In this document: positions 4,951-5,543 of the stretch, one piece after another
Layout of the letters: every line of letters starts with the position of its first letter
How positions within the stretch are numbered: position 1 is the stretch's first letter
Assembly: GCA_018651445.1 (NCBI GenBank)
Contig: JABIDZ010000023.1
Coordinates: 1-5,543 of the forward strand
DNA: 5,543 bases
Direction: 5' to 3'
Source of the DNA: Candidatus Iainarchaeum sp.
GTDB lineage: Archaea > Iainarchaeota > Iainarchaeia > Iainarchaeales > JAAZKV01
Made by a program: the position numbers and the translations under genes
The notes under the pieces: model-generated
What the model was told of the DNA's origin: nothing
Database searches by the model: none
What the model saw: only the letters and a program-made list of their open reading frames with translations

Positions 4951-5543
4951 ATGTTTAGAACAAATACCTGTGGAGAACTCAACAAAGAGTTTATCGGAAA
5001 AGAAGTTACACTTAGTGGTTGGTGTGACACAGTAAGAGATCACGGTAATCTAACATTCATTGATCTTCGAGACAGATACGGCATCACACAAGTAGTTCTA
5101 GACCATAAGAAAAGCGAAGCAATTGCCAAGATTGGTAAAGACGCAAGAAAAGAATTTGTACTTAAAGTTAGTGGAACGGTAAAACAACGTCCAGAGGGAA
5201 CAGTAAAAAAAGATGTATCTACTGGCGAAATTGAACTTGATGTTGAAAATGTAGACGTACTTTCAATAGCTAAACCATTACCTATTGATTTAACTGATAG
5301 AACAGAAACAAACGACGAATTATTATTGAAGTATCGTTACCTAGCTTTAAGAAAAAATAAAGCTCGTGAAATACTTTTTGAGAGACAAAAAACAATTAAA
5401 TCTGCTAGAGACTTTTTGATCGAAGAAGGGTTTATTGAAATTGAAACCCCGATCCTTGCAAAGAGTACTCCTGAAGGTGCAAGAGATTATTTGGTGCCAA
5501 GCAGAGTGAACCAAGGAAAGTTTTATGCGCTTCCACAAAGTCC
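4951..5543 (+). CDS. aspS: Aspartyl-tRNA synthetase, bacterial type, probably non-discriminating (partial, C-terminus outside window)
   Basis: The frame is open for 197 codons to the window edge, about a third of a bacterial-type AspRS (about 590 residues). The enzyme charges tRNA(Asp) with aspartate in the cytoplasm. Residues 1-110 form the OB-fold anticodon-binding domain: FRTNTCGEL, VTLSGW, RDHGNLTFIDLRDRYG and TQVVL. Motif 1 of class II synthetases is at about 154-170 (FLIEEGFIEIETPILAKS), followed by the bacterial signature TPEGARDYLVPSR (173-185) and FYALPQSP. Archaeal and eukaryotic AspRS have a different motif 1 and a shorter linker, so this is the bacterial type. His31 and Gly83 (in QRPEGTV) match, from memory, residues that allow tRNA(Asn) recognition in non-discriminating enzymes. 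It may thus also make Asp-tRNA(Asn) for GatCAB amidation. Upstream lie a strong ribosome binding site and an Asn-rich leader frame. Confidence 0.95.
   Translation, partial: MFRTNTCGELNKEFIGKEVTLSGWCDTVRDHGNLTFIDLRDRYGITQVVLDHKKSEAIAKIGKDARKEFVLKVSGTVKQRPEGTVKKDVSTGEIELDVENVDVLSIAKPLPIDLTDRTETNDELLLKYRYLALRKNKAREILFERQKTIKSARDFLIEEGFIEIETPILAKSTPEGARDYLVPSRVNQGKFYALPQS

Noticed and set aside
5347..5538. 63-codon minus-strand open frame
   Set aside because: It is antisense to the aspS catalytic-domain coding sequence, which is clearly conserved.
1..5543. CRISPR array, insertion sequence or tandem repeats
   Set aside because: No repeated units of regular spacing, no transposase-like protein and no terminal inverted repeats were seen; the only near-repeat is the 14-base pair at 2747 and 2826.

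Overview
The window most likely comes from an AT-rich archaeon, plausibly a DPANN-type lineage; I cannot place it more closely. Three things point to archaea. TATA-like boxes (TTAAATT, TTAAATATTT, TTTTATT and similar) lie about 26 bases before several start codons, which implies leaderless or nearly leaderless transcripts. A small protein resembles archaeal riboflavin synthase (RibC). The metallo-beta-lactamase nuclease is of a COG1236-like kind. These are inferences from memory of families, since no search was possible. The last gene is a clearly bacterial-type aspartyl-tRNA synthetase, which would be a transfer if the host is archaeal.

Layout: (1) 1-573, minus, the N-terminal part of a membrane-anchored surface protein with PEGA-like and CARDB/NEW3-like beta domains. 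(2) 685-1611, plus, a two-gene operon of a RibC/lumazine-synthase-like protein and a Nudix protein with a degraded Nudix box. (3) 1608-2672, minus, a long coiled-coil protein of unknown role that converges on the Nudix gene so tightly that the two stop codons overlap in one CTAG. (4) 2673-2825, a divergent intergenic region with two promoters and a GC-rich, hairpin-forming leader that can hide the ribosome binding site of the next gene. (5) 2826-3803, plus, a metallo-beta-lactamase exonuclease resembling ligase-associated exonucleases. (6) 3841-4734, plus, an unrecognised exported or membrane protein with a very basic N-terminal tail. (7) 4735-4950, a leader region. (8) 4951-5543, plus, the N-terminal third of aspS, running off the window.

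The most interesting region is the aspS leader. A 26-residue open frame with 9 Asn and 2 Asp codons has its own TATA box and a perfect 12-bp palindrome between that box and its start. Its stop codon touches a stem-loop followed by a T tract, 63 bases before aspS. This is the layout of a leader-peptide attenuator. The encoded AspRS carries His31 and Gly83, which I recall as features of non-discriminating enzymes that also make Asp-tRNA(Asn). A ribosome slowed on Asn codons would then be a sensible sensor for this gene. The caution is that AT-rich DNA readily encodes Asn, and the same T tract could be the TATA box of an independent aspS promoter.

A second candidate regulatory RNA lies before the nuclease gene. 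It is about 59% GC in AT-rich surroundings and has mutually exclusive hairpins around the Shine-Dalgarno sequence.
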